Both the position numbers and the translations under genes were made by a program. From Kitasatospora sp. NBC_01266 (GTDB lineage Bacteria > Actinomycetota > Actinomycetes > Streptomycetales > Streptomycetaceae): a DNA stretch of 64,000 bases. The stretch covers positions 6,014,001-6,078,000 of the forward strand of contig NZ_CP108458.1 in NCBI RefSeq assembly GCF_036242395.1, written 5' to 3'. Below the pieces are notes generated by a model. The model saw nothing but the letters and a program-made list of their open reading frames with translations. It did not search any database and was not told the DNA's origin. Shown piece by piece: positions 61,103 through 64,000 of the stretch. How positions within the stretch are numbered: position 1 is the first letter of the stretch; every line of letters begins with the position of its first letter.

Positions 61103-61912
61103 TCACGCAGTTCCGATGTACTCGGTGAAGTGCCGCTCCGCGAACAGCTCCGGCCACTGGCCGTGGTCCAGGCGCAGCTCCCGGGCCCGGGCGAGCATCT
61201 GCCGCCAGAACGGCTTGACCGGCCGCCAGCGTGCTCCCACCTGGCAGTACGACGCGTCCACGAAGTAGCGCGGGCGCCCCGGCCCGTCCGGCGCGGGCCT
61301 GCGGGCGTGGAACAGCGCCGAGTTGAGCAGCACGGTGGAGCCCGCCGGCAGCCGGTCGATGACGACCTCGCCCGGCAGCTCGGCGGTGCCGAGGTGGGCG
61401 AGCGCGGTCTTGCCGGCGGGCTCGCGGTGCGAGCCGGGCAGGACCGCGAGGCTGCCGACCGTTTCGTCGAGGCCACCGAGGTAGTGCAGCACGTGGATCA
61501 TCAGCAGCGACGGATCCGCGCGGTCGTTGGGCTCGTAGTCGTGGTGCCAGGCTTTGCCCGCGACGTCGGGGCCCTGGCGGTCGCTGTGCAGGTGGTGGAA
61601 GACGAAGGAGGGGCCCAGCAGCTCCGCGACCACCCGCAGCAGCGGGCGGTGGGTGAGCAGCGCGCCGTGCCCCGGCAGCTCCAGTTCCAGCACCGGGGGC
61701 AGGCCGTGGGTGGCCGGGTCGGTGCAGGAGGCTATCGAACGGGTCCGCAGGCCCTCGTCCACCCAGCGGTCCACCTCGGACACCAGCCGGGTCCGCAGCG
61801 GCTCCGGCAGGAGACCGGGAAGGACCAGGAATCCCGACTCCGCGAACCGGTCGCGTTGTGCGCTGCCGAGAGCCTGCTGCCCGCCAAGAAAAAGTGACAC
61901 TGAACGACTCAT
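61103..61912 (-). CDS. phytanoyl-CoA dioxygenase (PhyH)-family oxygenase
   Basis: A 269-residue Fe(II)/2-oxoglutarate oxygenase of the PhyH family. Iron ligands are His and Asp in KAWHHDYEPND (about residue 124) and the distal His in LLNSALFHARRPA (about 200), with a following Arg (GRPRYFVDASY) for 2-oxoglutarate. Close relatives hydroxylate free or carrier-bound amino acids and other small molecules. It is the first gene of the minus-strand biosynthetic operon and faces a 538-base gap that probably holds the promoter. ATG 61912 has GAGGAG immediately upstream, too near to be ideal; GTG 61900 is an alternative. Confidence 0.87.
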   Translation of the reverse strand: MSRSVSLFLGGQQALGSAQRDRFAESGFLVLPGLLPEPLRTRLVSEVDRWVDEGLRTRSIASCTDPATHGLPPVLELELPGHGALLTHRPLLRVVAELLGPSFVFHHLHSDRQGPDVAGKAWHHDYEPNDRADPSLLMIHVLHYLGGLDETVGSLAVLPGSHREPAGKTALAHLGTAELPGEVVIDRLPAGSTVLLNSALFHARRPAPDGPGRPRYFVDASYCQVGARWRPVKPFWRQMLARARELRLDHGQWPELFAERHFTEYIGTA

Positions 61913-62371
61913 CTCCTCACGCCGGGGGACGAGGACGCGTCAGCCGTCGCAGACTTCAGGTGATCCGATCATTCCGATCACCGGGGAAGGATGCGGAATG
62001 ATCACGTCCAGTCGGATTCCGCTCGCTGGAGTCTGTGATATCGGCACCAGGCCTCACAAGACCCAGATCATGAGCGAGGCCATGTTCAGGCCAACTGGTG
62101 GTTCGGCCTCGTTCATTCGCCGGGGTGCCGATGCCGTTGCCGGATCCTCCGCTCGCCCCGCTGGTGTGTCCGCAGGCCGCAGGGGTCGGCTCGGGCGGCA
62201 CCGGTGCGCCCGATTCCCCGTGCATGGCGGGATTGCTGAGCAGTCGCGAAACCGGAGGGACGTGAGGGGTCGGCAGTTCCCGGCCGAGATTCGCGGGCTG
62301 GCCCGGACTGCGCACTGCGCAAGGGAATTTCCTGAAACTGCGGAGGAATACTTTTCCCGGCCGGACCCGCC
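61913..62371. other. upstream region of the biosynthetic operon
   Basis: About 460 bases without a convincing gene on either strand; open frames here lack ribosome sites and biased third positions. It should hold the operon promoter reading left. A 10-bp perfect inverted repeat, described separately, lies about 60 bases before the PhyH start. Confidence 0.5.
61967..62003. promoter_or_regulatory. inverted repeat, candidate operator of the biosynthetic operon
   Basis: GATCATTCCG (61967-61976) and CGGAATGATC (61994-62003) form a perfect 10-bp inverted repeat with a 17-base spacer, 55-91 bases upstream of the PhyH start. Position and symmetry suit a dimeric regulator, but no regulator gene lies in the cluster. 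Confidence 0.4.
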
Positions 62372-62421
62372 GGAACACGAACTGCCCGGACACCTGGCGG
62401 CGTCCGGGCAGTTCGTGTTCC
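62372..62421 (-). terminator. terminator after the MFS gene
   Basis: Perfect 20-bp inverted repeat (62372-62391 with 62402-62421) with a 10-base loop, 30 bases past the MFS stop in its direction of transcription. It shields the biosynthetic operon from readthrough. Confidence 0.88.
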
Positions 62422-62450
62422 AAGCGCTCGAGGCGCGGTGCGGACGGGCC

Positions 62451-63773
62451 CTACTCCCGCCGCAGTACCGCCCCCGCGAGCCCCAGGCACGCCGCCGCCG
62501 CGATCACCGCGAAGCCGCTGACCGCCGGGAGCAGGCCGTAGTGCTGGGACAGGGCGCCGACGGCGACGATGGGCAGCGAGCTGCCGAGGTAGACGATCAC
62601 CCACAGGGCGCTCATCTCGCTGGCGCGCCGGGCCGGGTCCATCGCGGCGACCGCCGTGGTGAACAGCGAGCGGAAGGCGATGCCCTGGCAGGCGCCGCCC
62701 AGCACGCTGCCGCCGAAGAGCAGGGCCGGCTGGTGGGCGTACTCGGCGGTGACCACCAGCGCGAGGCCGAGGGCCAGGCCGGCCATGCCCAGCGCGATCA
62801 CCCGGCGGTCGCGGGTGGGCGGGACGAGCAACTGCGCCAGCGCCGAGGAGCCCAGCAGCAGGGCGGCGACCACGGCGCCGACCATCCGGGAGTGGGTGTG
62901 CAGCAGGCCGGCCGAGAAAGCGGGGGCCAGGCTCAGGTAGACCCCGAAGACGGCGTACGAGACGAAGCCCGCGCCCGCCGCCAGCAGGAAGGTGCGCCGG
63001 CCCTGGGCGGGCAGCGCCAGCCGGCGCGGGCGCAGGTGCACCGGGGTGGTGACCCGCGGCGGCGCGTCCACCGGGCGGCGGGCGCCCGGCATCCGCGGGT
63101 GCACCAGGGCGAGCGGCACGCAGAGCACCAGCAGCGCGACGGCGTGCACCAGGAACGGGGTGAGCAGCGGGTGCGCGCCGCCGGCCAGCGAGGCGCCGAC
63201 CACCGGGCCGAGCGCGACGCCGCCGGCCGAGCAGGCCAGGGTGAGCTTGGCCGCCAGCGTCGGGTGGTCCGGCAGCAGGTCGCCGAGGGCCGCGCCGGCC
63301 GCGCCGGTGGCCAGCGCCACCGCGATGCCCTGCACGGCCCGTCCGGCGGCCAGCTGGCCGAAGGAGTTGGCGGTGGCGAAGAGCGCGTCCCCGCTGGCGG
63401 CCAGGCAGACGGCGGGCAGGATCAGCGCGCGGCGCCCGAGCAGGTCGGACCAGTGGCCGACCGCGGCCAGCACCGGGACCAGCGCGAAGACGTAGACGGT
63501 GAAGAGCAGCGTGGTGTCGAAGGCGGTCAGGCCCAGGCGCTGCTGCAGCAGGGGGTAGACCGGGGTGGCCAGGTTGGCCCCGATCAGGAGCAGGAGCAGG
63601 GCGGCGGCGCAGAGGCCGACGCGCACGCCGCGCAGCGCGTTCCAGCGGCTGACTGCGGCCAGCTGGAGCTGGGTCCGTGGTGCGAGCTCCAGGGGGAGCA
63701 GGGCCTCCGAGAGCCGGTTGCCGGTGAGCTGCGCGGTGGGCAGGCCGGAACCGGCGGGGGAGAGGTCCGCCAT
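62451..63773 (-). CDS. MFS transporter, probable exporter
   Basis: A 440-residue major facilitator transporter with about 12 helices after a cytoplasmic N-terminal extension of some 50 residues. It has the loop 2-3 motif GHWSDLLGRRALIL (about residue 106) and the motif GRAVQGIAVALATGAAGAALGD of the drug/proton antiporter class. It should export a small molecule with proton influx, and its position next to the NRPS operon, same strand, makes it a candidate product exporter or self-resistance pump. ATG 63773 follows GGAG by nine bases. A strong terminator separates it from the operon, so it is transcribed on its own. Confidence 0.88.
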   Translation of the reverse strand: MADLSPAGSGLPTAQLTGNRLSEALLPLELAPRTQLQLAAVSRWNALRGVRVGLCAAALLLLLIGANLATPVYPLLQQRLGLTAFDTTLLFTVYVFALVPVLAAVGHWSDLLGRRALILPAVCLAASGDALFATANSFGQLAAGRAVQGIAVALATGAAGAALGDLLPDHPTLAAKLTLACSAGGVALGPVVGASLAGGAHPLLTPFLVHAVALLVLCVPLALVHPRMPGARRPVDAPPRVTTPVHLRPRRLALPAQGRRTFLLAAGAGFVSYAVFGVYLSLAPAFSAGLLHTHSRMVGAVVAALLLGSSALAQLLVPPTRDRRVIALGMAGLALGLALVVTAEYAHQPALLFGGSVLGGACQGIAFRSLFTTAVAAMDPARRASEMSALWVIVYLGSSLPIVAVGALSQHYGLLPAVSGFAVIAAAACLGLAGAVLRRE

Positions 63774-64000
63774 GGCAGGGATCTCCTGTGGCCGGGCGCC
63801 ACCGCGGGTCGGCGTGGCATGCCGACGCGCCCGTCCGGTGGCGCTGTGGTGGTGGCCGTGGGTGCGGGAGGACCGTGGTGGAGCGGGGTGAGCTGAACAG
63901 AACCGGGCATCGTTGCCCGGGCGTGACCGCGCGCGGGGTGTGCACGGGGTCAAATGAAGGATACGGGGTGGTGCGACAAGGGCGTGCACAGGTGGCACGC
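63774..64000. other. upstream region of the MFS gene (end of window)
   Basis: 227 bases with no gene seen. A short CGGGCA/TGCCCG hairpin lies near 63904-63920. The MFS promoter is probably here, but I cannot place it firmly. Confidence 0.35.

Noticed and set aside
56230..61476. A longer NRPS reading frame starting upstream of 60522
   Set aside because: The extra 318 residues run antisense-like through the 190-residue protein and PhyH genes and are Arg/Pro-rich; the NRPS homology begins just after the GTG at 60522, which has a good ribosome site.
61956..62423. A 155-codon minus-strand open frame between the MFS and PhyH genes
   Set aside because: It begins inside the strong MFS terminator hairpin, lacks a ribosome site and has no recognisable domain.

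Overview
The window is high-GC actinobacterial DNA. Many GTG starts, whiA, rbpA, a mycothiol-dependent isomerase, a LAxTG sortase substrate and a suf operon carrying a Rieske gene point to the Streptomycetaceae (Streptomyces or Kitasatospora; I cannot separate them from this sequence alone). From memory, the gene order is collinear with the S. coelicolor chromosome around SCO1966 to SCO1919, so most of the window is conserved core chromosome. Two accessory blocks stand out.

Core, 1-27.3 kb. The end of uvrB is followed by terD, terC (behind a yybP-ykoY-type manganese riboswitch), a metallo-hydrolase, a mycothiol-dependent isomerase, uvrA, a Tat-exported Rieske lipoprotein, and the tightly packed uvrC-rapZ-yvcK-whiA run. 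Lower glycolysis (gap, pgk, tpiA), secG, rbpA and a GNAT gene come next. On the minus strand lies the pentose-phosphate operon tkt-tal-zwf-opcA-pgl. Then come ctaB, a small conserved gene, and ctaA for heme O and heme A.

Accessory island 1, 27.4-42.8 kb. It holds two membrane-protein genes, a 2160-residue secreted RHS/YD-repeat protein with a polymorphic-toxin layout, a divergent 1896-residue LamG protein containing what looks like a catalytically dead SGNH-hydrolase domain, and a LAxTG surface protein. The two membrane proteins are candidate immunity proteins; the first seems to have its own promoter and a leaderless mRNA.

Core, 42.9-51.7 kb. An ABC exporter pair diverges from the iron-sulfur assembly operon sufR-sufB-sufD-Rieske-sufC-sufS-sufU-sufT. 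An iron-box-like palindrome and a CAAC-N6-GTTG operator lie in front of sufR.

Accessory island 2, 51.8-64.0 kb. After a Uma2-family gene comes a compact seven-gene minus-strand biosynthetic operon: PhyH-type dioxygenase, unknown protein, single-module NRPS, class III aminotransferase, TauD-type dioxygenase, SDR and methyltransferase. An MFS exporter lies upstream. The NRPS reads A-T-E-R with no condensation domain. Its adenylation pocket reads DLTKLGHVGK, close to known Asp codes. The simplest reading is L-Asp loading, epimerisation on the carrier, reduction to the D-amino aldehyde, then transamination to (R)-3,4-diaminobutanoate with hydroxylation and methylation. This is inferred from sequence only and is the most novel system here.
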